64,000 nucleotides of DNA from Astragalus membranaceus (lineage: Eukaryota; Streptophyta; Magnoliopsida; Fabales; Fabaceae): contig CM076849.1 of NCBI GenBank assembly GCA_039519185.1, positions 104,550,077-104,614,076 of the forward strand. Direction: 5' to 3'. Below the pieces are notes generated by a model, which was given only the letters and a program-made list of their open reading frames with translations, searched no databases and was not told the DNA's origin. Position 1 is the first letter of the stretch. The number at the start of each line of letters is the position of its first letter. Shown here piece by piece: positions 45,244 through 58,053 of the stretch. The position numbers were made by a program, and so were the translations under genes.

Positions 45244-45758
45244 AATAGAAATATAGAATAATATACAATTTTAATAATGAATTATTAATATAATAAATAA
45301 TTAAAATAATTTAAAATAGAAACATATGGGTTTTTATTTAATAATATTGTTGAAATTTTTACAATAATATTTAATGTAGTTTCAATAGTTTACAGGCTAT
45401 CCAATCATATGGATAATGCAATTTACACGGGTAACAGGCCCCCGCGTAGAAGATTTGAGATCAGGTGGGATCTCCTGTACGTAGCCAAACTGCCTGACCA
45501 CACGGTCTGGCATATATGGCATCATGCACGTAGCATGACATACAAACCCCCAAAAATAGGCTAGCGGGTAAAAGGGCTAGAACTGTCTGTGATCCGTGTA
45601 TGACTGCCAGGTGACCTCCTTTGGCGTAAGCCGGTCCAACGCTTTCCGAAAGTGTACATCATAGGCCCATCACTTCATTTGGCCTCCCACCGCTTGGCAC
45701 GTGGCTTCTCTTCATTATATTTAGCCACAATCAACTTATTACCAAGCGGGTTAGTAAT
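44693..45758. other. Flank between Pack-CACTA and Ogre, no gene
   Basis: Contains the direct repeat of 38075-38160 (at 44712-44822), AT-rich sequence, and at 45425-45740 a GC-richer stretch (CCCCGCGTAGAAG..., CCTCCCACCGCTTGGCACG) that looks like LTR debris but is not assignable. No gene. Confidence 0.5.
45158..45241. repeat. (AT)n(GA)n compound microsatellite
   Basis: AT from 45158 to about 45188, then AG to 45241. Confidence 0.97.
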
Positions 45759-47339
45759 TGTAGCGACTGAAAAAATCCGGAGGAGGGTGTAGCGACCGAA
45801 AAATCCGAGCGAGGATTCCTCGAAGGTTCAAAGATCAAGCCGCCACCAAAGTTTAGTTTAAAGGCAAATATTGGAAAATCCCTTTGAGTTTGGATAAGGG
45901 TCCTTGAGACCAGATTTGGGTTCGGGAGTCGGTTATGCGTGGGGAAGGTATTAGCACCCCACGACATTCTTCCTAAGGAAGGTTACCTGCTAATTAGTTG
46001 TAGAAGCGAAAGTTAATTTTGAAAACATTTATTTTTACCCTTTTATTGTGAATTGAAAAGAAAAGAGACTTAATGAAAATTTTAGTTTTTTGTGCTTGAC
46101 AGGAGTGGGCCCCTGCTCCTACGTATCTCCAGGTGCGATGGAGAAATCAAAGCTACGTAGTTCTTGGGTAGAAAATGTTTGTTGGTTGATGTTTTTTAAT
46201 ATAGGGGTTTTAGGATTATTGAGCTGTACAGCTCATTCATCCTAGAACGCTGACTAACCCGTCTGTACAGTCGGCTTAGTCCCCTATTTTCGGAAAATAG
46301 AGTTTTTGGAGTTTGGAAAATGATTTGAAGTGTGTTGGTTTGATTTTATTGGAATAGGGGTTTTAGGATTCCTGAGTTGTACGGCTCATTCATCCTAGAA
46401 CGCTGACTAACCCGTCTGTACAGTCGGCTTAGTCCCCTATTTTGAGAATTTGATTTGGGGAAAGAAGTGTGTTTGTATTTAGAAATTGTTTGTTTTAAAT
46501 AGGGATTTTAGGACATGATCCGTAACGGTTCATTAGTGACCTAAAAAGCAGGCTAACCCGACTGTACAGTCGACTTAGTCCCCTATTTATATTTTTGAAA
46601 ATGAAATATTTATTTATTTGTTTTTATAGGTTTTTTTGTAAAAGAAAATAATAAAAACGAGAAGGGAGGGTGCAGCAGTAAAATGGGGTGCAGTTTGCAG
46701 AAGGGAGCTGTATTATTAAAACTGAGTGTGAAAAGCAGTAGCCTAGTTTGTAGACTGATCCACGAGTTCATGGGCTTTTCAGAGGGGAGGCGTATACAGG
46801 AAGATGAGAGGTGTAAATAGTATTGAGTTAAATGAAAAGACAAAAATGACCCTAGGTTTCCACACTATATAAGGCATTCTAAAAAACCCTAAACCTAATC
46901 CCCTCACACTCTCTCTCGCGGCGCCGTCCCCTGCCTCACACTCTCAAACCCTAATTTCTCAATTCCCTAATCTTGCGGCGCTGTCCATGGCCCCAAATCC
47001 CTCAACCCTGATTTCCCTCATTTCGCCTCTCTCTCCGCCTCACTCCACGGAGCCATAGACCCTCCTCTCTTCTCCTCTTCGCTCACCGTCGTTTAACACC
47101 GAACCAAACCTCTCTCTCTTTTTCTTCGCCGTCCACCCAAATCTCACTCTCCCTTTTTCCTCCACCACCGACACAACCCAAACCTTCACCTTCCCTTCCT
47201 CACGGTGCTGCTTTGCAGAATGGTGAGAAAGGAGGGAAAGAAGTGGATACGGTTTATGTTTGAGGCCGAACAAAAGGTGAAGTGAACGGGGATCGACGGC
47301 GCGTGAAGAAATGACCACTACTAGAAAAATCTCAAATAA

Positions 47340-47690
47340 CGAGGAAATTTAGAGACGGAATTTTTCCTGTCTCTATTAGAGACGCATATAGAGACGGAAT
47401 ATTTTCATTGGAGACGGAATTACAATTATGGAAATTTGAGACGAAAATTAGAGACGGAATTCGTCGGTCGCTAAGTTTTCCGTCTCTACATCCGTCTCTA
47501 GTGAGTCGTTCTAGATGTATTAAAAGTTGAAACTTCATTTAGAGACGGAATATAGTGACATAAATATCCGTCTCTAACTAAATCTGTCTCTAAGTCCGTC
47601 TCTAAATTGTAAATCAAACAATTCCAAGATTTCAATAGTGTTAGAGACGGAGTCTAAATCCGTCTCTACTTTATTCGGTCTCTGATTCCG
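47340..47690. repeat. CACTA left subterminal repeats
   Basis: Around a dozen copies of AGAGACGGA(A/T) in both orientations. Expected transposase-binding arrays. Confidence 0.9.
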
Positions 47691-47933
47691 TCTCTAATAT
47701 TTTCAATTTAAATTTAAAATAAAAGATATGAAATCTAAATTTTCACTAATTCCCTCCTGTTCCCTCTCTTTTTTTTTGATAAATGAACCGTCCCTCTTTT
47801 GTTTTTTGAAAACGACAATCCTTTTTTTTTTCAAAAAAGAGTTTACCTTCGCTGGGTGATTTCCAAAAGGTTCTCTATTTTTTTTAACAATCTCTTTTAG
47901 TACAACTCCAGCCATACTTTTCTTTTAGAGAAA

Positions 47934-49051
47934 ATGGAAATTCCCGAACATCGTACATGGATGGTTAAGAGGGTCGGACCTGATAAGAGAAGAGTTACTG
48001 ATGAATATATGGCTGGAGTTGTTGAGTTTGTTGAGCTTGCTTGTGCACAAGAAAGTTACAAAAAAAAGGAAAGTTGAGATGCCCTTGTAAAAAATGCAAG
48101 TGTATAAAAAAACACTTAGTTCCCGATGTCATGACACACCTTTGTATGAAGGTATTTATGGATGGTTACTATTACTGGACTAACCATGGTGAAGTAAGGC
48201 CTCCTATTCCGCCAATGGTTTCAACCAACTCCTATTATGGAAGTACTGGGGCTCGAGAAGACTTTGATGGCTATGAGCAGATGGTAATGGATGCTGCTGG
48301 ACCATCTCGTGGCGCATATCTTGAGCAATAAGAGCTTTGCTCTGGAGAACGTATGAGGGAAGATCCTAACCCATAAGCTAAAAAGTTTTTTGATATGCTA
48401 TCAGCCGCACAAGCCCCTTTGTATCCTGGTTGTGAAAGTTACTCTGAACTGTCAGCTGCAGTAGAAGCATTAGGTATCAAGTCAGATTTCAATATTTCTG
48501 AGACTTGCTTTAATCGATGGGTAGATTTCATTGGAAAAGCATTACCTGATGATAACCGAATGCCTAAAAACTTTTATCGTGCAAAGAAATCAGTGGAAAA
48601 TCTTGGTTTAGGTCGGGTGAAGATTCATTGTTGTCCAAGTGGATGCATGATTTATTATGGTCCTAATGATAAAGATCTTCGTAGTTGTAGAACTTGTGGT
48701 GCAGATCATTTTGAAAGTGTTTTAAGAAATGGTAAGGTTAGAGAAGTTCCTTTGAAACAAATGTGGTATTTCCCCATTATCCCAAGGCTTCAACGACTTT
48801 ATTCCTCAATGCAAACTGCAAGTCAAATGAGATGGCATCGTGAGAACGTAAGGGAGCCTGGCTATTTATCTCATCCTTCAGATGGAGAGGCTTGGAAGCA
48901 TTTTGATGAAAAACATCCCGAGTTTGCAATGGATCCTCGTAACGTGAGGTTAGGGTTGTGTGCTGACGGTTTTGCGCCATTTGATAAAACTGGTAAGAAT
49001 TATTCATGTAGGCCAATAATTCTTACTCCTTACAATCTTCCACCTTGTTGA
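47934..49051 (+). pseudogene. TNP2-type CACTA transposase, truncated
   Basis: ATG at 47934 starts MEIPEHRTWMVKRVGPDKRR. An A8 run at 48059-48066 brings a frameshift. GKLRCPCKKCKCIKKH and FMDGYYYWTNHGEV are the transposase-associated zinc-type region. Two stops follow (48329, about 48376). Then PLYPGCESYSELSAAVEAL, FPIIPRLQRLYSSMQTASQM, MRWHRENVREPG and VRLGLCADGFAPFDKTGKNY are TNP2 core motifs. The coding sequence stops at NLPPC (about 49051), where functional proteins continue for several hundred residues. The following bases resemble an acidic tail (49060-49210). Deletion of the C-terminal catalytic half makes the copy non-functional. Confidence 0.9.
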
Positions 49052-49813
49052 CATAGCTGGAGAAGGTGAGGAAGTATTTGCTCATGCCTTGATGGAGCTT
49101 AGCTTTGAAGAGGAAGATGATTTTGAAGTAGAAGATAGTGCAGAAGAAGATGAAGAATGAGAAGGACAAAAAGAGGATGATGACAATGAAGAAACATATT
49201 CTGACTAGAAAAAAAATAGATTTTATTTCTTTTTTGTATGGAACCATTGATTAAATCATGAATCATCTAGTTTGTGTTAGTTATGTAGCTATGTTCACAT
49301 GGTTTTAATTTACCTTACATGAACCATTTGTATGTTTGTTTTGCTATGTTACTTTTTATGGTTCCTTTTATTTCTTGGCCAAATATTGTAGATTCTTTTG
49401 AACCTTTCATGCTATTTTAAGGCCTGGGTTTTCCTCTAATTTACGGCCTGTGTTTTCCTTTCATCTTTTGGATTTGTTTCTCTACAAAGCTCAGGAGCAA
49501 AGCTATAAATAAATTGACATTTATAAGCTATTGTTGAAGTAAGATATTTACTAGTTTTTTTCTCTCTTTCTGATATTGTTGAAGTAAGCTATTTACTAGT
49601 TTTTTTCTGTCTTTCTGATTATCACTGATGGATCTTTTTTTGCTGTAAAGGAAGTTTCATTGCTTGATCAAGGGAGTAAGGGAAAGCAACGTGTCTTTCA
49701 ACTGGAGCAGGTGAAACAAACCTACTCTTTCAACTAAGAAAAATGTTTTATGATAAAATGTTTTCTACCATTTGTATCAACATTTCATTACTAATACTAT
49801 TTATTTAATATAG

Positions 49814-52371
49814 ATGGAAACTGAAGGAAAAGGTAGAGGAAGAGGAAGAGGTAGAGGTAGAGGTAGAGGAAGAGTTACCTCTCAGACATCTCAACCACCA
49901 ATTCCTAGAGCCCCCTACATCATCCTCAACTCCAAATTTACAATCTAGGGCCCCCTTGCATCATCTTCATATCCTAATTCCCAAACTAGGCCTACACCAA
50001 TTATATCACAACCCTTACACACTTCCCATACAGCTACCCCTACACCATCCTCATCACTTAATTCCCAAACTAGGCCTACACGAATTATATCACAACCCTT
50101 ACACACTTCCCATACAGCTACCCCTACACCATCCTCATCACTTAATTCCCAAACTAGGCCTACACCAATCATGTCACAACATTTACACAATGCCCCTAGA
50201 ACTTCTCCTACACCATCCCCATCTCCAAATTCTCAAACTAGACCTACACCAATCATGTCACAACATTTACAAAATGCCCCTAGAACTTCTCCTATACCAT
50301 CCCCATCTCCATCTCCAAATTCTCAAACTAAGCCTACACCAATCATATCACAACCTTTACACACTAACCCTACATCTGCCCCATCTCCTCATTCCCAAAG
50401 TGGAACATCCATAGGAGCTTCATCCTTAATACCAGAGAACATTAAGTGGGGGTCATGGGATGTAGATGGACGTATTTGGATCAGACCGGCTCCTGGAAAC
50501 AAGTAATTTTATATTCATTGAAATTGTTTTTTACTTATATAGACCGACTCTTGGACGTATATGCCTCTTACTCAAATTTTTGGTAATTTCAGCTTTGATC
50601 CAGAACCTAGATTCAGAGGTGCTATAACAAAAATCTTCAAGGCAAAGTTTGATGGGGTTTGGACATCTTGGTATAATGTGGACGAAGAAATGAGAGATGC
50701 ATGGTTTTCTGACTTTAAGGTAATTTCATATGACTGGAGTAGGCATAAATCATAATTGCATTTGTACTTTTCCCCTTTTTTATCCATAAAATTTATTTTT
50801 CTGTCTAAAATAAAATCTTGGGTGATTTTCTTTTCTTATTAAAGGTTTCAAGAGTCAAATTGTTACAAATAGGAAGGACTGTTAATACCTACTGGTGCAG
50901 TAAGAACACATGTTGCAAATTGTTACAAATTTATTTTTCTGAATCATGCCTTTGGAGGAATAGGTATCTCTTGTATTCCACCCAAATGATTAGCGGTCTT
51001 GTATTGTAACTGTTTCTGGAGCGTTAGTGGATGTCAAATTTTGCTGTAATTAATTATTGTAATTGAGGAAGTTTCATGAGGATTGTTGTGTGGTATGCAT
51101 ATTTTACTTGCAGTCTTAAATTTGTTGCCTGCTTTGCTTGGGTTGATAGCTATTGCATGTGTTGGATTGAATTTAAAATATAGGATGTAGTTCATTAAGT
51201 GTGAACAAATGTGCTTACTGAAGGACCTTCTTATATGCCAAGGGTAATACTGTAGGTACCTTTTTCAGGGTACTAAAAATTGTTTTGTTTGAGGCTGTGT
51301 TTGGATATTTAATAGAGTAGAGAGGTTGAAATGGGATGCACGTTAATGGTTTTTTTTATTGTAGGCACTGTATAAATGGCATGACAAAGATGAAGACCGA
51401 ATTAAAAAGACTTTTAACAGTCGTGGATCAATAGCACTAAAAAATGCTTTGTTTAAGGTGCGTAGTGGTGAAGATAAAAGTGGTTGGATTGAGGAAGAGT
51501 ATTTAAAACCATTGGAAGCTCGATGGAAAGAAGATGATAAATGGAAAAGAATTTCTGAAACTAATAAGCAAAATAGGCAGGCCCAAGAAGGACATAATGC
51601 GCACGCTGCAGGTTCTATATCTGCAAGGGAACACATAAAGAAAATGGTTAGTATTTTTTATTGAACGCAAGACTATTTAATTAAATTTGTTTTAATGTAA
51701 TATTTGCTTCTTATTCTTGTAGAAGGTAGAACTTAATAGAGACCCAACATTGTATGAGCTTTACGAGCGACTCCATAGACCGAAGGGAAAACCGAATGAG
51801 TGGTTGAATGAGAAAAAAGCAAAAGTAGCTGTATGTCTCTACTATTTGTAATTGGAAATTCTTAAAGTTATGTTTTATAAATGTAAATATAGACTAATAT
51901 CTCTAATTTCAGGAAATGTTTCAATCACAATTAGCCGAGAGACAACAACAGAGTGGTGAGGATATTGGCGAGCAATCCACACAAAAGTTTCAGGATGATG
52001 TATTCTTGGAAGTTATTGGCGGTTTAGACCAAAAGGGACGCGCTCTTGGACTAGGATCTCATGCGGCTGTTCTTAAAGAATCTTTGAAGGATTCTAGTTA
52101 TAGAGATGCAACAATGTCAGAAGAGATTTCTATATTGAATGGTCAAGTTCAGACATTAACAGCTGAGCTTCAATAGAAGAATATTGTACAAGAAAACATT
52201 ACCAGAAAATTAGACCGTTATGAGCAAATGTTTAAGAGGCTTATGCGTGATAAAAATATAAAAGCTTTACTTGATGCACCTGAAGAAGAGGCTGATGCAC
52301 CTGAAGAAGAGGCTGACTATTGCAATGAGGAGATGGGTGAAGCTGAAATGAATGACTCTTTATTTCATTAG
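49814..52371 (+). pseudogene. Ptta/En/Spm-type transposase-family gene (PF03004-like)
   Basis: ATG 49814, METEGKGRGRGRGRGRG (Arg-Gly tract), then a TAG at 49946-49948 and a Pro/Thr/Ser-rich repeat region to 50500 (QTRPTPIISQPLHTS units). Exons: about 49814-50501, 50592-50719 (FDPEPRFRGAITKIFKAKF, VWTSWYNVDEEMRDAWFSDF), 51365-51646 (LYKWHDKDEDRIKKTFNS, WIEEEYLKPLEARWKEDD), 51723-51830 (ELYERLHRPKGKPNEW) and 51913-52371 (FLEVIGGLDQKGRALGLG, then coiled-coil sequence). GT/AG borders are good and phases fit. TAG at 52174-52176 stops the frame, followed by an acidic tail ending DSLFH. Two nonsense codons only. The domain is that of the second CACTA-encoded plant protein. Confidence 0.85.
49956..50400 (+). 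repeat. Tandem Pro/Thr/Ser-encoding repeat in the En/Spm gene
   Basis: Five units of about 84-90 bp with ATTCCCAAACTAGGCCTACA, CCAATTATATCACAACC, TTACACA and CCCTACACC. They encode a low-complexity linker. Confidence 0.85.
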
Positions 52372-52599
52372 ATTTAGCTACATATATACTTTTGCTAAAG
52401 TTAATGTTAGTTTTGTTTCTATGTCTTGTAAAAGATTTCAGTTTGATTAAGTGTAACTTTTTGCAATATTATTGAAACACTTTAGTATTAATGAATTATT
52501 GTTTGGTCTGTCCCTTGAAGTTTGAACTATCTAATAAATTAGGCAGGAAATTAAAATTAATTTTGGAGAAAGGCAGAAAAATCTGGTTGTAAAATATTA

Positions 52600-52890
52600 A
52601 ATAATTATTAGAGACGGAATAGTCACGCCGTCTCTAGTAGAGACAGACAAATTCCGTCTCTGCAGAGACGGATGTTTAATATACACAAGTTTTACCTGTA
52701 TATGCTAGCGACCGGGTAGAGACGGATATTTTCAGTCTCTGCTTAGAGACGGATTACAAAATTCTGTCTCTAAGACGTTAGCGACCGCAAGTTTAGATAC
52801 GGATCTGGGTTCGTCTCTAATTCCGTCTCTAAAGTGCGTAGAGACGGATTTTCCCACTTAGAGACAGATTTTGTCCGTCTCTGTTCCCGT
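52600..52890. repeat. CACTA right subterminal repeats
   Basis: Copies of TAGAGACGGAT and TCCGTCTCT in both orientations, matching the left-end array. Confidence 0.9.
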
Positions 52891-54644
52891 TTTTTCTAGT
52901 AGTGGACGGTGATGTTCGTAGTCTGGGACAAACGGCCACCATCTACGATGGCCAGGAGTGTAAGTGCGATTCTGACCCCTATTTTAGCTTTCTTCTACTC
53001 CGAATCTGGATTTTTTGCGAAGGGGAGAGTACGGTGGAGGTTTTGGCTACGGCGACGACGTAAACGGGGAGATGACTGTGACGGCGACCTGAGAGCCAAC
53101 CACCGTATACAGTGGCCGGAGGTAACCTCTACCCTTTTCTTTTCTATTTCGTTTGTTGTTTTCTCCTCCTATTCTATTTTTCTTGTTTTTTGATCTTGTT
53201 TTTTTGCTGTTTCTTTGGGTGGTTATTGGTGCGGTGATGGAACGCAACCGACACGGTGACAGTCCAACAGTGGGATTAACGACGACGCGGAGGAGCACGG
53301 CGGCCACGCCTTATGGCGATGACCTCCACCGTTGGTGGCGGTCAGAATCTGGGTATGTTTTTTTCTATATATTCTTTACTGGTTCTTTTGCTGGTTGGTT
53401 TTTTTGAAAGAGGATTTTCTACAGAACCCTAATTTTTAACGAAGACAACCCTAAAAATGCTAATTTCGTTTTTTGAACAGACAATTTCTATTAACTAAGA
53501 CTATTGCTTTACCGCTTGCTGATTTCGTTTTCTACAAAAAGGATAGGAACCCTAATTTGTCTGAAAAAGGGAGTTGTTCGTGATTCCAAATTCCACTACA
53601 AATTGATTTTTCAAACCTAATTTTTATAAAACCTAATGTTAGATTAAAAAACCTAGTTAATTCCTAAAACTAATCTGTTCATACAGACAATTATATGGGA
53701 CATATGTATGACAAAAAGGATAATGAAAACATACTTGCAATTGCTACATGTACGAACTATTCAGCCTATGGACATCTAGAAAAGAAGCATTACAGATTAC
53801 GCCTATGTCTACATGTTTCTGTATTTCGAATAAAAGAAACACCAACCTGTTTTCCAGCTTCTGAACTTTGGTTTGATTGTTACTAACACTGATTGCTGCT
53901 GCTTCTATTTTCCTCTACCTCTGCTTCTGTTCCTGAATTTTTAGTGTTCTCCGATTAGGGTTTCAATGTGAAAACCCTAATCTTTTGGTGCTGAATTCTA
54001 TGTAATCTTGTCTGATTTTTTTTTTGTGCCTTTTCCTTCTGAATCCAGCTTGTTTATATAGGCAGATTTTAGGGTTTTTTCTGATCCTTCTCCATTTTCT
54101 TTCCTTTTTCTGATCCTTCTCCATTTTCTTTCCTTATGTATTTTCGTTTTTTTTCTATTTTTTTGTATTTTTATTATTTTCAGATTGCATTATTTTTGTA
54201 TTTTTTATTTTAATTTTTTTTGGATTATTGTAAATATTTTTAAATTAATTTTTATTGATTTTAGATTATATTTGTTATTTTGCTGTGGACAGATTTATTT
54301 TTTGGTCAAAATGAAAGAGAATAATTAAATTGGGCCAAGCCCAATCAAAACTAAACATAGGCCCAATTTAGACAAATTACTCTCATAGATCCAATAGCCA
54401 CATAGGCCCAATTAGGCAAATGACTAAAACATTAGACATAAGCCCAATTATTAAAGTGGTTCGAAACACTAAGCGTAAGCCCAATTAGGCAAGCCAACAA
54501 AATCAGGCCCAAAAGGTTGGGCATAGGCCCAATTGGACAAACTGATCCGGATTAAAAGCAAAACAGTGTTTGAAATGCCATGGGCTTGTGATACGGGGCT
54601 AAAACAAATACAATAAAGAGATCGGGCAAAATTGGGGTATAACA

Positions 54645-54662
54645 GCTGCCCCTCTTTATTTA
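54645..54662 (-). other. Ogre polypurine tract
   Basis: The minus strand reads AATAAAGAGGGGCAGC directly before the LTR start TGTTATACC. Confidence 0.85.
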
Positions 54663-54819
54663 TAGTTTACCAGAAAAGGTGAATGGTTTTCATATTTTCG
54701 TAGTAGAAATAAAAATAAAGATAGAATAGACTCTAATTTTGTCCGCTTAGGGAGAAGATGAGTTAGGGAAAAGAGGGACGATTAACACTTGGCGTGTTAA
54801 CCGAGAACAATAAAGAAAC

Positions 54820-54985
54820 GAACACTGGGGATCTGGCAGAGCACTAGGGCTCTAAAAGAGCATTTGGGCTCTAAGGGAGCACTGGGGCTCCAAGGGGGTT
54901 GCCTAAACCCCTGGAGGACCTTTCGGGGTCCGAAGGTGCACTGGGGCTTTGAAGGACTGCCGGGGTCCGGGGGTGGCCTTTTTCG
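54820..54985. repeat. Short repeats in the Ogre 3' region
   Basis: Degenerate units of about 20 bp, GAGCACTGGGGCTCCAAGGG and GGGGTCCGAAGGTGCACTGG. This is GC-rich minisatellite sequence of the kind known from the 3' untranslated region of Tat-lineage elements. Confidence 0.75.
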
Positions 54986-55659
54986 AGCGGCCGTTAATAA
55001 GATCAGGTCTAGAACTGATCACGAATGACGTCCACTATGTCTTAGGCTGACACAGCTAGTCTGAGGGGCCGGGGCCGGATGATCTGTCGGTGCTCGATGC
55101 CGACGTGCGATCTGGATTGGACCTCTGGGGGTCGGGAAGATCGGTGCTAGACTCGGTGCTAACATTACGATCTGGTTTGCTAATTTTAGATCAACACTTG
55201 TCGCGTTGGCTTTTTTAACAAACTAGAAAGGGTCGACACTTGAGGTCGGTATGCAACAAGTATTATGCACATGACATGCATGCAATGTATGCATGTGTAA
55301 TGATTGATGCTGAGTGGGATGATAAATGAAATATGGAATGGTTTGCTCTTGCTTTTTTTCATTTTTCTTTGCTTTTTGCTTTTCTTTTTGGCTTTCTTTT
55401 TACTGGTCTCATCAACTCGCGGGACTTTCGGTGTGAGATATGAGGGTTGCCCCGAGTAATGGCATTGCCAAATTGAAGCACAGGCTATTATGATTCTTTG
55501 TTTGAAGTGATCGTGCATGTATTTGTCCTTTTGCAAGTTTTATTTATGAGAGATTATCTCCTTTCCGTAATTTTCAGAAATTTCGTAATGATTGTAATGC
55601 TCTTGATTATTGCACATGCTTTGCAATTCAGTATCATGTATCATAAAACATCATTTTAA

Positions 55660-55850
55660 AGTGGATTGGAAACAAGGGAACAAAGCAAGTGTTTAATATT
55701 CAAATGGAGGCCGAGTGTGCAGAAGGTCACACTGACCGAAAATTACATTGAGAGCTTTAAACTGAAAACCAAGGTTCAATACTCAAATGGAAGCCAAGTG
55801 CGCAGAATGTCACACCGACTGGAAATTACATTGAGAGTTTTTAAACTAAA
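55660..55850. repeat. Tandem duplication in the Ogre 3' region
   Basis: Two copies, about 100 bp each, of TCAAATGG.GGCCGAGTG.GCAGAA.GTCACAC.GAC.GAAAATTACATTGAGAG. No coding content. The rest of 54986-56131 is Ogre 3' untranslated sequence. Confidence 0.8.
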
Positions 55851-56131
55851 AAAAGAAAAAAAAAGGAAGAGCAGATCCCTTAATTGTTTGCATCTTTGGG
55901 GTAACGACGTCAATCACCCATACACATAAACTTGACCATTCATCATTCAACTTCCAAAGGTGTGAACTGTCCTAGTATCTGTACAAAGTCCAACTTTCTG
56001 GCCCTAATTTTTGCCTGGATCGCTCTTTAGAGTTTTCAATCCATCGGGTCGCTCTAATTTTTGCCTAGGCCGCTCTTTTGGGTTTTCGACCTAGCGAGCT
56101 CATTTTTGCTTGGATCATCTTTCTCTTTTTT

Positions 56132-56380
56132 CTATATATTTCTTTTAGGCATAGTACTTCTTGACTGCATCTGAGTCACTGGGAGTGGGAGGTCATCACC
56201 ATCCATTTTTGTGAGGATTAATGCCCCTCCAGAGAATGCTTTCTTCACCACATAAGGTCCTTCATAATTAGGGGTCCATTTCCCCCGGGAATCTTTTTGG
56301 ATAGGCAGGATTTTCTTGAGCACTAGGTCTCCCTCCTGAAACTGTCGAGGACGAACGTTCTTCTCGAAAGCTTTCCTCAT
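56132..56380 (-). pseudogene. Ogre pol C-terminal end
   Basis: RPRQFQEGDLVLKKILPIQ, GKWTPNYEGPYVVKKAFSGG and LILTKMDGDDLPLP form the chromodomain-like C-terminal segment of gypsy integrases. It is separated from the integrase frame by a TGA at 56378-56380. Confidence 0.9.
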
Positions 56381-58050
56381 TCATTGCTGGTACAACTGCC
56401 CATGGCACAGAGCGACTACTCTCTTTTCTTCAATGAGATTCAACTGATCTAGACGAGCTTGAACCCATTCTGCTTCCTCTAATTTTGTTTCCATCAGCAC
56501 TCGCAGAGAGGGTATTTCAACTTCAATGGGAAGAACTGCTTCCATCCCGTATACTAGCGAAAATGGAGTTGCCCCTGTTGACATGCGAACTGAGGTTCGG
56601 TATCCGTGCAGGGCGAAGGGAAGCATTTCATGCCAATCTTTGAATGTCACTACCATTTTTTGCACAATCTTCTTTATATTCTTGTTTGCCGCTTCCACCG
56701 CCCCATTCATCTTTGGACGGTATGGAGAAGAGTTATGGTGTTGAATTTTGAAGTCCTCACACAACTCTTTCATCATCTTGTTATTCAGGTTGGTCCCGTT
56801 ATCTATGATGATCTTATTTGGAAGGCCGTAACGACAGACCAAGTCCCTTTTTATGAACTTGACGACCACAGATTTCGTTACACTGGTATAAGAAGCGGCT
56901 TCGACCCACTTGGTGAAATAATCAATAGCACCCACGATGAAGCGATGACTGTTCGATGCTTTAGGTTCGATAGGACCGATGACATCCATGCCCCACATTG
57001 AGAACGGCCATGGTGCTGCTAAGACGTTCAAAGAAGCGGGCGGCACATGAATGTTATTAGCATAGATTTGACATTTGTGACACTTCTTCACATAGTTAAA
57101 GCAATCGGTCTCCATTGACAACCAGTAGTAGCCAGCCCTCAAGATTTTTCTTGCCATTGTATTCCCATTAGAATGGGTGCCGAACGAGCCTTCGTGGACG
57201 TCTTTCATAATCCTTTCTGCTTCCTCTTTTGCCACACATCGGAGGAGGACCATATCGTGATTTCTTTTATAAAGTACTTCCCCATTTAGAAAGAAACCCA
57301 TTGACAATCTCCTGAGCGTTCTTTTATCATTCTCTGTGGCACCAGGAGGGTATTCTTTGTTTATTATATAATGCTTGATGTCGTAATACCAAGGTTTACT
57401 GTCGGGTTCTTCTTCAATTTCCATACAATGATGTGCTGGCAAATCTCGATGTTGAATTCGGATGAGTCTCAGACTCTTATTGTCATTGATATTGAACATT
57501 GACGACAAAGTTGCTAAGGCGTCTGCCAACTGATTTTCTTCACGAGGGAAATGGTGGAAAGTGATCTCGTTAAACTGTTCGATCATCTTTTGGACGTGAT
57601 CGCGATAGGGGATCAACTTGGAATCTCTGGTCTCCCAGTCACCTTTTATTTGATAGATGACCAAGGCCGAGTCTCCATATACATCGAGTCTCTTAACTTT
57701 GCACTCGAGGGCCGCTTGGATGCCCAGAATACATGCTTCATATTCTGCGATGTTATTGGTGCAATAGAAACTCAATCTAGCAGTACATGGTATGAAGCGG
57801 TTATCTGGGGAATCAATACAGCTCCGACCTCATGCCCCCATAGATTGGAAGCGCCATCAAATGACATTCTCCACCTTTCGTCGCCTGGAGATTTTCCTTC
57901 TCCTAATAGAGCCATTATATCTACATCGGGGAAATCGCATTGCATTGATTGGTGATCCTCAATGGGTTGGTGAGCCAAGTATTCAGCCAATGCACTACCT
58001 TTGATTGCTTTTTGAGTGACGTATAGGATGTCGTATTTAGATAGCAGCAT
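56381..58050 (-). pseudogene. Ogre RNase H and integrase
   Basis: RNase H region: YDILYVTQKAIKGSALAEYL, WRMSFDGASNLWGHEVGAV, then a one-base frameshift near 57815. After it CTNNIAEYEACILGIQAAL, RLDVYGDSALVIYQIKGDWE. Integrase: KKCHKCQIYANNIHVPP (zinc-binding), AAPWPFSMWGMDVIGPIEP (first Asp), VGAIDYFTKWVEAASY, IIIDNGTNLNNKMMK (second Asp), SPYRPKMNGAVEAANKNIKK (Glu). The segment is preceded at 58051-58053 by TAG, where a sense codon is expected. Confidence 0.92.
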
Positions 58051-58053
58051 TTG

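Larger units (their letters stand above)
47316..52904 (+). mobile_element. CACTA (En/Spm) transposon inserted in the Ogre LTR
   Basis: Ends CACTACTAGAAAAA and TTTTTCTAGTAGTG, a 14-bp terminal inverted repeat, with 3-bp target duplication GAC at 47313-47315 and 52905-52907. Subterminal repeats GAGACGGAATTC / CCGTCTCTA occupy 47340-47690 and 52600-52890. Length 5589 bp. It encodes a truncated TNP2 transposase and a second-type En/Spm family protein on the plus strand. The terminal repeats differ from those of the Pack-CACTA at 38344, so the two belong to different families. Confidence 0.95.
45759..54644 (-). repeat. Ogre 3' LTR split by a CACTA element
   Basis: On the minus strand the LTR begins TGTTATACCCCAATTTTGCC at 54644, next to the polypurine tract, and ends TCGGTCGCTACA-like at 45788 or 45759 (two tandem copies of TGTAGCGAC.GA on the plus strand). 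Removing the CACTA insertion (47316-52904 plus one GAC) leaves about 3.3 kb. It includes the TTAGGATT..GAGCTGTACAGCT and CAGTCGGCTTAGTCCCCTA repeats (46215-46580) and the GGAGATACGTAGGAGC block (46095-46160). TATA-like GCCTATATAAAC is at about 54060. Confidence 0.85.

Noticed and set aside
46600..47310. Plus-strand TATA-like site (CACTATATAAGGC, 46860) and leader-like AAACCCTAA sequence
   Set aside because: It lies in the Ogre 3' LTR, in the orientation opposite to the element, and no gene follows before the CACTA insertion. Kept only as an observation.
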